From Amycolatopsis azurea DSM 43854 (GTDB lineage Bacteria; Actinomycetota; Actinomycetes; Mycobacteriales; Pseudonocardiaceae), in contig NZ_MUXN01000001.1 of assembly GCF_001995215.1 (NCBI RefSeq), positions 119,611 through 183,610 on the forward strand: a stretch of 64,000 bases of DNA, given 5' to 3'. The notes under the pieces are model-generated. The model ran no database searches. It saw only the letters and a list, made by a program, of their open reading frames with translations, and was not told the origin of the DNA. The position numbers were made by a program, and so were the translations under genes. Numbering within the stretch: position 1 is the stretch's first letter; each line of letters starts with the position of its first letter. Below are positions 1 to 10,087 of this stretch, piece by piece.

Positions 1-50
1 GTGAAAGCCACTTTCGCAACCTTCAACGTTGCGAAAGTGGCTTTCACAAC
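1..50. repeat. inverted repeat of the GAAAG-CTTTC hairpin family
   Basis: Bases 1-20 and 28-47 are perfect reverse complements around a 7-base loop, so the segment folds into a strong hairpin. Each arm is itself close to the imperfect palindrome GTTGYGAAAG-NNN-CTTTCRCAAC, which recurs at 23616-23638 and 31011-31033. The left copy is cut by the window edge. It lies just past the 3' end of the minus-strand methyltransferase, so it could act as a terminator; as a dispersed family it is more likely a genome-wide intergenic repeat. Confidence 0.7.
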
Positions 51-96
51 ACCCGCCGGCCCAACCACCGCATCCAGAGGACTAATTGCGGCGGGG

Positions 97-858
97 TCAG
101 CGGAGCGAAGCGACGATCAGTACCCGACGCGTCATCAGATCCTGGTTCCGCAGCGTCTGTTCGAAGCTTGTGCACAGCCTGTCCGGATCATCCCCCGATT
201 CGGCCGCCAGATCCGCCACACGCTCCAGTGACAGCTCCATGGTCCGCCGCTGCCGCTCCCGCCAATCCGGCGTCACCTCGTAGGAGAGGACGTCGAATCC
301 GGCTTCCTCCAGCAGCGGCCGGTGGTCGGCCACCTGCGGCGGCCGGTTCACCGGCTGTCCTTCGAAGTCCCAGGTCGTGACGAGCAGCCGTCCGCCGGGA
401 GCCAGGATCCGGGCGAACTCCGCGCAGGCGCGAGGCTTGTCCGGGGCGAACAGCAGCGCGTCGATGCTCATCACCGCCTCGAAGGAGGCGTCGTCCAGTC
501 CGGTGTCCTCGAAGCTGCCGACGCGGAATCCGGCAGGCTCGACGTCCATGCTCTCCGCGCGACGCCGGGCCGAAGCCAGCGCGGTCTCCGCGATGTCGAC
601 GCCGGTGAGCGTCGCGCGGGTGTGCGCGGCGACCCACAGCCCCGGCCCGCCCCTGCCGCAGCCGATGTCGGCCAGGCGCCCGCCCGGTGCGAGCCGTGCC
701 TCGCGGGCGATGTGGTGCAGGTCGGACCGGGTCACGAAGCTGTAGGTGTCCAGTTCGGCCGGGTACTCGTCGCCGTACACCTCGGCCCAGATCCGCGCGG
801 ACACCGCGGAGGCGGGCGCGCGGAACGTCGCCGTGAACGCCGCCTTCCAGTCGGTCAA
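97..858 (-). CDS. class I SAM-dependent methyltransferase
   Basis: A 253-residue protein with a Rossmann-type SAM-binding glycine-rich motif I (LADIGCGRGGPG, about residues 63-74), an acidic residue ending the next strand (TGVDIAE) and the later LAPGGRLLVTTWD segment typical of class I methyltransferases. The substrate cannot be told. It starts with TTG at 858; the TTGA at 858-855 shares bases with the TGA stop of the upstream methyltransferase, so the two genes are probably translationally coupled. A paralogous small-molecule methylation pair is likely, but their sequence similarity is limited to the fold. Confidence 0.85.
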   Translation of the reverse strand: MTDWKAAFTATFRAPASAVSARIWAEVYGDEYPAELDTYSFVTRSDLHHIAREARLAPGGRLADIGCGRGGPGLWVAAHTRATLTGVDIAETALASARRRAESMDVEPAGFRVGSFEDTGLDDASFEAVMSIDALLFAPDKPRACAEFARILAPGGRLLVTTWDFEGQPVNRPPQVADHRPLLEEAGFDVLSYEVTPDWRERQRRTMELSLERVADLAAESGDDPDRLCTSFEQTLRNQDLMTRRVLIVASLR

Positions 859-1628
859 CGTTTACCCGCCCGGAAGACCGTGGTGGTGATCGGCAGGTCG
901 AATTCGCCGGAGGCGGTTTCCGGGTTCCGGTCGAGGAATTCCCGGGCCGCGCGAAGTTTGGCTTCGCGTTCCTCCGCCGTGGCCACCAGCATGTGTGAAT
1001 GCGTGGCGAGAGTCGCCACCAGGGTTTCGGCCGTCCTGGGTTGTTTGTGACCGAAAGTCTTCTTCTCGAACGGCGCGAAAGCCTCGTGTTCCGGAAGCGA
1101 TTCGTAGTCGCTGAGCCAGCGCCTGCTCATGGAGGTCTTGATCAGCTTGTTCAACTCGGCCAACCAGCCCGCCGATTCGTCGTCGTGGTTCCACAGCGCG
1201 GCAACGACTCCGCCCGGTTTCAGCACCCTGGCCATCTCCGGATAGGCCCGGTCGAGGTCGAACCAGTGGACGGCCTGGCCGACGACCACGGCGTCCACCG
1301 ACCCGTCCGGCAGCGGGATCGCTTCGGCCGTCCCGATGAGCGGGGTCACGGCGGGCAGCGTCTTGATGAGTTCTTCCAGCATTTCGGCGTCCGGTTCCAC
1401 CGCGGTGACCGCGACGCCCAGCGCGAGCAGGCCCTCGCTGACCTTGCCGGTTCCCGCGGCGAGGTCGAGGACCCGTTCCGGTGTTCCCTTCGCGCCGGCC
1501 AGCCCCCAGGCCAGTGCCTTTTCCGGATAGTCGGGCCGGTGCGCGGCATAGGCGGCGGCCTCCGCGCCGAACGAGGCGGCGCGGCGTGCGTGCAGTTCGG
1601 GTTCGATGCCGGGAGTGGATGAGTTCAC
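855..1628 (-). CDS. class I SAM-dependent methyltransferase
   Basis: About 257 residues from a GTG start at 1628. The open frame continues upstream to 1742, but that would run past the divergent lysS start, so the shorter start is preferred. The N-terminal RRAASFGAEAAAYAAHRPDYP segment followed by DLAAGTGKVSEGL (motif I) and the ALWNHDDES segment resembles the trans-aconitate / Crg1-like methyltransferase group. Its stop overlaps the TTG start of the next methyltransferase by four bases. Divergent from lysS with a roughly 95-base shared promoter region. Substrate unknown. Confidence 0.85.
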   Translation of the reverse strand: MNSSTPGIEPELHARRAASFGAEAAAYAAHRPDYPEKALAWGLAGAKGTPERVLDLAAGTGKVSEGLLALGVAVTAVEPDAEMLEELIKTLPAVTPLIGTAEAIPLPDGSVDAVVVGQAVHWFDLDRAYPEMARVLKPGGVVAALWNHDDESAGWLAELNKLIKTSMSRRWLSDYESLPEHEAFAPFEKKTFGHKQPRTAETLVATLATHSHMLVATAEEREAKLRAAREFLDRNPETASGEFDLPITTTVFRAGKR

Positions 1629-1723
1629 GTGATCCAGGTTAATGGAGAGAAAACCCACCGGCCCGGACGTGGAAAAGGTAATCCGGTTGGCGTAGGGAAG
1701 CGGTGGGTTCGTACGCTGTGCGC

Positions 1724-3235
1724 ATGACTGAAATCCCCGCATCCGAGGGCGTGAGCCCCGACGAAGACCTGCCGGAACAGATGCGGGTGCGCCGGGACAA
1801 GCGCGACCGGATAATCGCGGAGGGTATCGATCCGTATCCGGTCGAGGTGCCTCGGACGCACTCGCTGGCCGAAGTGCGCGAGAAGCATTCCGGCCTTCCT
1901 GTCGACACGGCCACCGGCGAGACCGTCGGCATCACCGGCCGGGTCATGTACATGCGCAATACCGGCAAACTGTGTTTCGCGAGCCTCCGTGAAGGCGACG
2001 GCACCGAGTTGCAGGCGATGCTCAGCCTCGCGAAGGTCGGCGAGGACGCTCTCGCGGCGTGGAAGTCCGATGTCGATCTCGGTGATCACGTATTCGTCCA
2101 GGGCGAGGTCATCACCTCCAAGCGCGGTGAGCTTTCCGTGATGGCCGACTCATGGCGGATCACGTCGAAAGCATTGCGTCCGTTGCCCGTGGCGCACAAA
2201 GACCTGGCCGAGGAAACGCGGATCCGGCAGCGTTATGTCGATCTGATCGTGCGTCCCAAGGCGCGGGACGTGGTCCGTACCCGTGCCGGTGTGCTGCGTT
2301 CCCTGCGTGACTCGTTTCACGGCCGGGGATTCCTCGAGGTCGAGACCCCGATGCTGCAAACGCTGCACGGCGGCGCCGCGGCGCGCCCATTCGTCACACA
2401 TTCGAATGCCTTCGACCTCGATCTGTACCTGAGGATCGCTCCGGAGCTCTACCTCAAGCGTTGCGTGGTCGGCGGTATCGAGAAGGTCTTCGAGATCAAC
2501 CGGAACTTCCGGAACGAGGGCAGCGACTCGTCCCACTCGCCCGAGTTCGCCATGCTCGAGTACTACGAAGCGTATGCGACCTATGACTCCAACGCGGTGA
2601 TGACGCGTCAGCTCATCCAGGAGGCGGCGCAGAACGTTCTCGGTACTCAGGTGGTCACTCTCGCCGACGGTTCGGAGTACGACCTGTCCGGCGAGTGGAC
2701 CACGCTCGGAATGTACGAGTCGTTGTCCGAGGCGTTGTCGGAAGAGGTCACTCCCGAGACATCGGCGGACAAGCTCCGTTCCTATGCCGAAGCGCGAGAG
2801 CTGGAGCTCGACCCAAAGTTAGGCCACGGCAAAATCATCGAAGAACTTTGGGAACATCTCGTCGGCGATCATCTCCACGAACCTACTTTTGTCCGTGATT
2901 TTCCGGTCGAGACATCCCCGCTGACCAGGCAACACCGCAGCAAGCCGGGGGTGGCCGAGAAGTGGGATCTGTACGTGCGCGGATTCGAACTGGCCACCGG
3001 ATACTCCGAGCTGGTCGATCCCGTGGTAGAGCGTCAGCGTCTGGTGGAACAGGCTCGGCTGGGTGCGCAGGGTGATAGTGAGGCCATGAACCTCGATGAG
3101 GATTTCCTCCGTGCGCTGGAGTACGGAATGCCGCCGAGCGGTGGTGTCGGAATGGGGATCGACCGGTTGCTGATGGCGCTGACCGGCCTTGGTATCCGGG
3201 AGACCATCCTGTTCCCGCTCGTCCGACCCGAATAA
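1724..3235 (+). CDS. lysS: lysyl-tRNA synthetase, class II
   Basis: A 503-residue cytoplasmic enzyme that charges tRNA-Lys. An N-terminal OB-fold anticodon-binding region (about 60-160) is followed by the class II catalytic core: motif 1 ([10 protein letters not shown]), motif 2 ([20 protein letters not shown]) and motif 3 ([13 protein letters not shown]) near the C terminus. The ATG at 1724 gives the usual family length; an earlier in-frame start at 1703 would only add MGSYAVR. It precedes lsr2 by about 150 bases, the arrangement known from mycobacteria and relatives. The motifs are complete, so it should be active. Confidence 0.95.
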   Translation: MTEIPASEGVSPDEDLPEQMRVRRDKRDRIIAEGIDPYPVEVPRTHSLAEVREKHSGLPVDTATGETVGITGRVMYMRNTGKLCFASLREGDGTELQAMLSLAKVGEDALAAWKSDVDLGDHVFVQGEVITSKRGELSVMADSWRITSKALRPLPVAHKDLAEETRIRQRYVDLIVRPKARDVVRTRAGVLRSLRDSFHGRGFLEVETPMLQTLHGGAAARPFVTHSNAFDLDLYLRIAPELYLKRCVVGGIEKVFEINRNFRNEGSDSSHSPEFAMLEYYEAYATYDSNAVMTRQLIQEAAQNVLGTQVVTLADGSEYDLSGEWTTLGMYESLSEALSEEVTPETSADKLRSYAEARELELDPKLGHGKIIEELWEHLVGDHLHEPTFVRDFPVETSPLTRQHRSKPGVAEKWDLYVRGFELATGYSELVDPVVERQRLVEQARLGAQGDSEAMNLDEDFLRALEYGMPPSGGVGMGIDRLLMALTGLGIRETILFPLVRPE

Positions 3236-3332
3236 CCCGTCCGCGTGACAGATACCTCGATCGTTCTCGTAAACAAGATTTGCGTTATGTCTCGGTAGCG
3301 GGTATTAATGTCGCTAGACAAAGTCTTCTGTC

Positions 3333-3346
3333 CGGGGCATGCCCCG
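3333..3346. promoter_or_regulatory. 14-bp perfect palindrome upstream of lsr2
   Basis: CGGGGCATGCCCCG is a perfect 14-base palindrome in the 151-base gap between lysS and lsr2, about 40 bases before the lsr2 start. The gap is noticeably richer in A and T just before it (3250-3330), as expected for a promoter. It could be an operator or a 5' leader stem. No known regulator was recognised for it. Confidence 0.35.
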
Positions 3347-3386
3347 TACCAGATCATTCGTGTAAGCCCCCAGCAGGAGGAAACAG

Positions 3387-3740
3387 ATGGCACAGAAGGT
3401 GCTCGTCTCGCTCGTCGACGACCTCGACGGCACTGAGGCGGAAGAGACCGTCGAGTTCGGTTTGGACGGTGTGAGCTACCAGATCGACCTTTCCGCGGAA
3501 AACGCGGAAGAGCTTCGCGACGCGCTCGCCCAGTATGTGGAGCACGCCCGTCGCGCGGGTGGCCGTAAGCGCACCGCCATTCGTCCGGTCGCCGGCGTGA
3601 AGGCCGCCGCCCGCCCCGCGACCGTGGACCGCGAGCAGAACCAGGCCATTCGCGCCTGGGCCCGCAAGAACGGCTTCCAGGTTTCCGACCGCGGACGTAT
3701 CCCGTCCGAGGTCGTGGAGGCCTACCACAAGAAGAACTGA
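3387..3740 (+). CDS. lsr2: Lsr2 nucleoid-associated xenogeneic silencer
   Basis: A 117-residue H-NS-like DNA-bridging protein of actinobacteria. The N-terminal oligomerisation part ([26 protein letters not shown]) and the C-terminal DNA-binding part ([19 protein letters not shown]) with its AT-hook-like RGR are both present. A strong AGGAGG ribosome site lies 8 bases before the ATG. In the family it binds AT-rich minor groove and silences horizontally acquired genes, which matters here because much of the window is accessory. Single-gene unit ending at a hairpin at 3759-3784. Confidence 0.96.
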   Translation: MAQKVLVSLVDDLDGTEAEETVEFGLDGVSYQIDLSAENAEELRDALAQYVEHARRAGGRKRTAIRPVAGVKAAARPATVDREQNQAIRAWARKNGFQVSDRGRIPSEVVEAYHKKN

Positions 3741-3746
3741 GGTCTT

Positions 3747-4592
3747 TCAGACCTGACGGCCGCCGGGAAACTTTTCCCGGCGGCTTTCTTGTTCTTGTAC
3801 ACGGTTCAAGCGAGCGTACTCCGTGGGCGCCCATCCGGTCACGGAGCGGAAATCCCGGATGAAGTGCGCTTGGTCGCTATAGCCCAGCGTGAACGCCAGT
3901 TTCGCGTAGTCCGGCCGTTCCTCGGCTGCGATCCGTGCCGCCGCTTCGTTCAATCGGTATACCTGAATCGCCCATTTGGGGGCGGCGCCGACGTGGTCGG
4001 CGAACAGTCGTTGCAGGCTCCGCTGAGACAGGCCCGTCCGGCTTGACAGCTCGCCGACCCGGGTAATGGCCGGTTCGGCGGCGATTGTTTCCACCGCTTC
4101 GATGGCCGTCCTGGCCGCGTCGGTGAGCACCGGCTGTTTCGCCAGGAGCAGTTCCTCCACCGCCCGGATCATTTCGAAGTCGCCCGTCGCATTCCGTACC
4201 GATTCCGTCACCGGTCCGGTGCCGGGGAAGAGATCGGCGAGCGGAACGGAACCGCCGGAGATCATCGTGACCGGACCGGTGAGGAATGCCCGGAAAGCCC
4301 CCGGCCGGAATCGCACGCCGATACCGTGGTCCTTCCCGGCGACGACGTAGCGGAAAGGTCGTTTCCCCGGACCGAAGGCGCCCGCCACGTCGCTGAAGAA
4401 CGTGACGTTGACCGCGAGATTGGGCAGGACCACCTGTTCATGGGGGCCGCGGCCGGTCAGATCCCAGCGCAGCACCCAGTGATGGTCGACGAACGGCCGC
4501 AGCTCCGGCGACGGCCGGTGGCGGACGAGCTCGAACGCCGCGCTCGCCTCTCGCGCATTGACGATCCCCGCCGGGATCCGGTGCCCGCTCAC
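3747..4592 (-). CDS. AraC-family transcriptional regulator
   Basis: 281 residues with a GTG start. The C-terminal third carries two helix-turn-helix units typical of AraC/XylS (LSSRTGLSQRSLQRLFADHVGAAPKW and KLAFTLGYSDQAHFIRDFRSVTGWAPTEY, about residues 180-265). The N-terminal part (HRPSPELRPFVDHHWVLRW) matches the DUF6597-like sensor seen in many actinobacterial AraC regulators. It is convergent with lsr2 and divergent from the DinB-like gene at 4659, which is its most likely target by position. Ligand unknown. Confidence 0.88.
   Translation of the reverse strand: MSGHRIPAGIVNAREASAAFELVRHRPSPELRPFVDHHWVLRWDLTGRGPHEQVVLPNLAVNVTFFSDVAGAFGPGKRPFRYVVAGKDHGIGVRFRPGAFRAFLTGPVTMISGGSVPLADLFPGTGPVTESVRNATGDFEMIRAVEELLLAKQPVLTDAARTAIEAVETIAAEPAITRVGELSSRTGLSQRSLQRLFADHVGAAPKWAIQVYRLNEAAARIAAEERPDYAKLAFTLGYSDQAHFIRDFRSVTGWAPTEYARLNRVQEQESRREKFPGGRQV
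3759..3787 (+). terminator. Rho-independent terminator of lsr2
   Basis: A 12-base-pair perfect stem (3759-3770 with 3773-3784, very small loop) followed by TTT begins 18 bases after the lsr2 stop. The stem lies inside the 3' end of the convergent AraC-type gene, whose last residues (KFPGGRQV) it encodes on the other strand. Confidence 0.8.
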
Positions 4593-4658
4593 CGGATCAA
4601 CCTAATCGTGTCGCGTTTCTTCAAGACAGCACACCGGTTCCCGTGAGCTCATGCCCTC

Positions 4659-5240
4659 ATGGCCGAACACGCTGCCCTGATCGCCCCCGCCGCCGCGGAA
4701 TTCGCCGGAATCCTGCGCGGGATCGGCGAGGCCGAACTCACCGCCCGCACCCCGTGCGCCGAGTACGACGTCCGCGCGCTGCTGAACCACCTTCTCTACT
4801 GGGGTCCCTGGCTCGAAGCCGCCGGACGCAAGGCGCCGCCGCCCGAAGTGGCCACTGGCGAAGCGGAAGCGGGTCTCGTCGGCGCCGAGTGGCTCGACGC
4901 GGCCGAGCGGCAGACCGCCCGGCTCGTGGAAGTCTTCGGGGCACCCGAAGCTTGGCAAGGCATGACGGCGCTCGGCACGGCGGAGATGCCCGCCTCGTTC
5001 GTCGGTGACATGGTGCTCGGCGAGTTCGTCCTCCACGGCTGGGATCTCGCTCGCGCGATCGGCCGCACCGTCGACGTCGCGCCCGAAGCGGCTGAGGCCG
5101 TGTACGACTCCGCCGTCGCGATGGGCGAGCAGGCGCGCTCTATGAAGGTGTACGGCGAAGAAGTGACTGTTGCGGAAGGCGCAACGACGTTCGAACGCGC
5201 TTTGGGCGCGACGGGACGGAATCCCGCCTGGACCGCTTAA
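4659..5240 (+). CDS. DinB/mycothiol-dependent-type metal-binding protein (TIGR03086-like)
   Basis: 193 residues in the DinB four-helix superfamily. The conserved N-terminal region (LTARTPCAEYDVRALLNHL, about 27-45) and central FVLHGWDLARAIG (about 124-136) carry the histidines expected for a divalent metal site. Family members include mycothiol-dependent maleylpyruvate isomerase and many uncharacterised TIGR03086 proteins; the reaction here is unknown. The divergent AraC-type regulator starts 66 bases away and may control it. The ORF ends in the first bases of the convergent FhuF-like gene. Confidence 0.75.
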   Translation: MAEHAALIAPAAAEFAGILRGIGEAELTARTPCAEYDVRALLNHLLYWGPWLEAAGRKAPPPEVATGEAEAGLVGAEWLDAAERQTARLVEVFGAPEAWQGMTALGTAEMPASFVGDMVLGEFVLHGWDLARAIGRTVDVAPEAAEAVYDSAVAMGEQARSMKVYGEEVTVAEGATTFERALGATGRNPAWTA

Positions 5241-6055
5241 CGGATTCGCGGACAGCCGCCGCATTCCGATTCCGCGGGCAGCAGATAGGAGTAACAGCAG
5301 CTTTCGCGGTTTCTCGTCCACTCGCGGCGTCCGTCGGCTCCCGTGGCCAGCGTCAGCTTCGACGCCGACGTCAGCGGCGGGAACCGCGATTCGAGGACCA
5401 GCGCGGCGTCCGCGACCCCGGCGCCCTCGGCCTCCGGGGTCCCGCCCAGCAGTCCCGCCGACCACAGCGCGTTGTCGAGCGCGTCCGTGGCCGCCGCCCA
5501 CAGCTGCCGCCGCCCGAGCCTCGTCAGCGGCCCGTAGACGTCGATGAACCGGCTCGCGTGCGCGACGAACCTGCCTCGCAGCACGGTCGCCAGCGCCCGC
5601 TCGTCAGGGACGACGACGGCCTCCGGGCGCGCCGAGCCCGGGTCGGTCGGCAAGCAGTGGAAGCCGCCGCCGAGGACGGCGACGGAGCCGGGATGCGGCC
5701 GGTCGGCGCCGATCCGGAACGCCAGCGCGGACGGCGCCAGCGACGGGACGCGACGGGCGTGGTGCAGCAGCGTCGCGCCGGCGAACGCCGGGACGTGCAG
5801 GTACCAGGACAGGATCCAGCTCGCCGGGATTCGCTCGGGGATGCCGGGCGCTTCCGGGTACGTCTCCGCCAGCCAGCCGCCGAGCCGCTCCCGCCAGCGC
5901 ACGAGACGGGCCGGTTCGCCGAGCAGATCGGCACAACTGACCCAGTCCGGCTCGCCCTCCGGCACCTCGCCGCGGATCCGGGCGTCCCCGGGAAGCCGTG
6001 AGAGGGAGGCTCGGAGCCCGTCTCCGGGTGACGCGAGCACACGGGGATGCGACAC
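5237..6055 (-). CDS. FhuF-like ferric siderophore reductase, [2Fe-2S] protein
   Basis: 272 residues. The C terminus carries CC-x10-C-x2-C (ESCCYSYLLPAESECGGCPR), the unusual [2Fe-2S] ligand pattern of FhuF-type reductases, which release iron from ferric siderophores in the cytoplasm. The GTG start at 6055 is supported by a GGGAGG ribosome site 8-10 bases upstream. A DtxR/IdeR-type iron box lies immediately before that site (6071-6089), so expression should rise under iron limitation. It overlaps the end of the convergent gene at 4659 by four bases. No siderophore genes are adjacent. Confidence 0.85.
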   Translation of the reverse strand: MSHPRVLASPGDGLRASLSRLPGDARIRGEVPEGEPDWVSCADLLGEPARLVRWRERLGGWLAETYPEAPGIPERIPASWILSWYLHVPAFAGATLLHHARRVPSLAPSALAFRIGADRPHPGSVAVLGGGFHCLPTDPGSARPEAVVVPDERALATVLRGRFVAHASRFIDVYGPLTRLGRRQLWAAATDALDNALWSAGLLGGTPEAEGAGVADAALVLESRFPPLTSASKLTLATGADGRREWTRNRESCCYSYLLPAESECGGCPRIR

Positions 6056-6070
6056 GCCGTCCTCCCGTCA

Positions 6071-6089
6071 TTAGGTACGCCTAACCTTA
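6071..6089 (-). promoter_or_regulatory. IdeR/DmdR-type iron box
   Basis: TTAGGTACGCCTAACCTTA matches 15 of 19 positions of the actinobacterial iron box TTAGGTTAGGCTAACCTAA (my alignment to the consensus as I remember it). It sits just upstream of the ribosome site of the FhuF-like reductase, where an iron-loaded repressor would block initiation. Confidence 0.8.
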
Positions 6090-6414
6090 CATACGATCCG
6101 TGACTACTCCGGACGGGTGTCCATCCACTGGGCGGACTCGCGTTCGCGGACCGTGTTCGCGCTCAGCGGACAACGCGCATCCGGCGGAATCCGGGCACGC
6201 GTTCGCACGTTGTGCTTGACGTAAAGGTGCAGGGCAACCGGAAGATGAAAGAGCGCACGGCCGGAGAACGGCCAGGGCGCGAACGGGCCGCAATCAGCCG
6301 TAGTGGTACGCCAGCGCGACCGCATGGCTACTAGAGTGGTCTCACGGTGCTGAATCCATCGCGGTGAAAGCACGATGGAAACGGGCCGCCGTCGCAGCAG
6401 TCGAGGGAGTGCAC
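6090..6414. other. intergenic region between the iron-controlled gene and clpC
   Basis: About 325 bases without a convincing gene. It must contain the divergent promoters of the FhuF-like gene and clpC. TAGAGT near 6332 is a possible -10 element for clpC, but no matching -35 or convincing ClgR-type operator was seen. Short open frames here lack ribosome sites and are not called. Confidence 0.4.
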
Positions 6415-8973
<2,559 letters not shown>

Positions 8974-8987
8974 GGCTCTCTGGTTCT

Positions 8988-9026
8988 GAAAGTGCCCGTC
9001 GCGGGTTCGCCGCGGCGGGCACTTTC
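8988..9026 (+). terminator. terminator hairpin after clpC
   Basis: An 11-base perfect stem (8988-8998 with 9016-9026), extended by further GC pairs, begins 14 bases after the clpC stop. There is no clear T tract, as is common in GC-rich actinobacteria. Confidence 0.7.
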
Positions 9027-9040
9027 GCGCTCCGGGGTCG

Positions 9041-9245
9041 TGTCGTCCGTCTGATCACGCGAGTTACGCCTCCAATCACGCGAGTTCGCCTTCTGATCAC
9101 GCGAGTTCGCCTTTTCGGCACGGATGGCCTGCGGGCGTGGATGGACGACACGTGTGATCAGAGGCGCGACACGCGTGCTTGGACGGACGACACGCGTGCT
9201 TGGACGGACGACACGCGTGCTTGGAGGCGCGACTCGCGTGATCGG
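9041..9245. repeat. array of ACGCGTG-type palindromic repeats
   Basis: About 200 bases made of near-copies of 18-22-base units. Forward units read like TGATCACGCGAGTTCGCCT (three copies, 9052-9115) and reverse-oriented units like GGACGACACGCGTGCTTGG (three to four copies, 9151-9236). The two orientations face each other. The same units recur at 31051-31190 and 49615-49690. There are no unique spacers, so this is not CRISPR. It fills the gap between clpC and the toxin gene; function unknown. Confidence 0.8.
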
Positions 9246-9290
9246 GGGACGTGAGCGCGCTTTCGTGGGAACTCTGGCCTTCGGGCCCCG

Positions 9291-9307
9291 GTAGATATAA
9301 GGTCTAC
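9291..9307 (+). promoter_or_regulatory. probable toxin-antitoxin promoter/operator
   Basis: GTAGATATAAGGTCTAC is an inverted repeat (GTAGA-7-TCTAC) in an AT-rich patch 15 bases before the toxin start, surrounded by very GC-rich DNA. Promoter-embedded palindromes like this are usual binding sites for the Xre-type antitoxin of HigBA modules. The contact with this antitoxin is inferred. Confidence 0.55.
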
Positions 9308-9321
9308 ATTATGGTCGGCTG

Positions 9322-9687
9322 ATGACGTGGGAGATCGAACTTCACGACGAAGTGGATCGCTGGTTCACGGCGCTGTGCCGGGAAGAGCCGTGTACGGCCG
9401 ACAGGGTCGAAGAGGCGATCGACATGCTCGCTCGTGAAGGACCGCAGCTCGGGCGGCCACTGGTGGATCGGATCAGTGGCTCGCGCAGGCACCACTTGAA
9501 AGAGTTGCGTCCGGCGTCGGCGGGGCGGTCCGAGATCAGGATCTTGTTCGTCTTCGATCCGGTCAGGAAGGCCGTGCTGCTGGTGGCCGGTGACAAGGCC
9601 GGAAACTGGAAACGGTGGTACGACATCAACATCCCGATCGCGGAGGAGCGATACCGGCGGCATCTGGACGCGTTGGAGGAAGGCTGA
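9322..9687 (+). CDS. HigB/RelE-superfamily toxin
   Basis: 121 residues matching the phage-derived Gp49-like HigB toxin group: MTWEIELHDEVDRWF at the start, LGRPLVDRISGSRRHHLKELRP in the middle and the strand pattern SEIRILFVFDPVRKAVLLVAGDKAGNW before a basic C-terminal helix. Such toxins are ribosome-dependent mRNA interferases. The gene is followed one base later by an Xre-type antitoxin, the inverted toxin-first order typical of HigBA. An AT-rich palindrome precedes it. Confidence 0.85.
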   Translation: MTWEIELHDEVDRWFTALCREEPCTADRVEEAIDMLAREGPQLGRPLVDRISGSRRHHLKELRPASAGRSEIRILFVFDPVRKAVLLVAGDKAGNWKRWYDINIPIAEERYRRHLDALEEG

Positions 9688-9688
9688 A

Positions 9689-10027
9689 ATGGGTCGGTCC
9701 TGGAAAGAGGTCAAGGCGGAAAAGCTCGCTGCGGATCTGGCCGCGGGCCGCGACGTCGAAGCAGTGCGGGCAGAGGCGCGAGAAGCCACGCAAGCCTATG
9801 TTCTCGGTTTTCGCCTGTCGGAACTTCGCGAAGATGTCGGGCTGAGCCAGACCGAGGTCGCCAAGCGGATGGGCGTGAGCCAGCCGCGGATCAGCCAGCT
9901 CGAGCAGGGCGATCCGAGCCAGATGGAATTGGACACGCTTCGCAGGTACATCGTCGCCTTGGGCGGCCGGATGCGGGTGGTGGCCGATTTCGACGATCAC
10001 GACGTCACCATTTCCACCGCTGTCTGA
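9689..10027 (+). CDS. Xre-family antitoxin (HigA-like)
   Basis: 112 residues with a helix-turn-helix at about 46-80 (LREDVGLSQTEVAKRMGVSQPRISQLEQG), preceded by a helical N-terminal extension. The ATG at 9689 lies one base after the toxin stop, so the pair is one transcript. HigA-type antitoxins neutralise HigB and repress the operon through their HTH; the likely operator is at 9291-9307. A longer frame from 9590 would overlap the toxin and is not supported. Confidence 0.87.
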   Translation: MGRSWKEVKAEKLAADLAAGRDVEAVRAEAREATQAYVLGFRLSELREDVGLSQTEVAKRMGVSQPRISQLEQGDPSQMELDTLRRYIVALGGRMRVVADFDDHDVTISTAV

Positions 10028-10087
10028 CCCGTCCCGGTCCCGCGATGATCGCGTGAGACGATGCCCTCGGGTCCGGGAGGGGGTCAG

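Noticed and set aside
1629..1742. N-terminal extension of the methyltransferase at 855-1628
   Set aside because: It would overlap the divergent lysS start and shows no conserved sequence.
6090..6414. ClgR operator upstream of clpC
   Set aside because: No sequence close to the CGCYnAnRGCG-type site was found; nearby CGCTCAGCG only partly matches.
9041..9245. CRISPR array
   Set aside because: Repeat units are adjacent, about 20 bases, in both orientations and without unique spacers; no cas genes are present.
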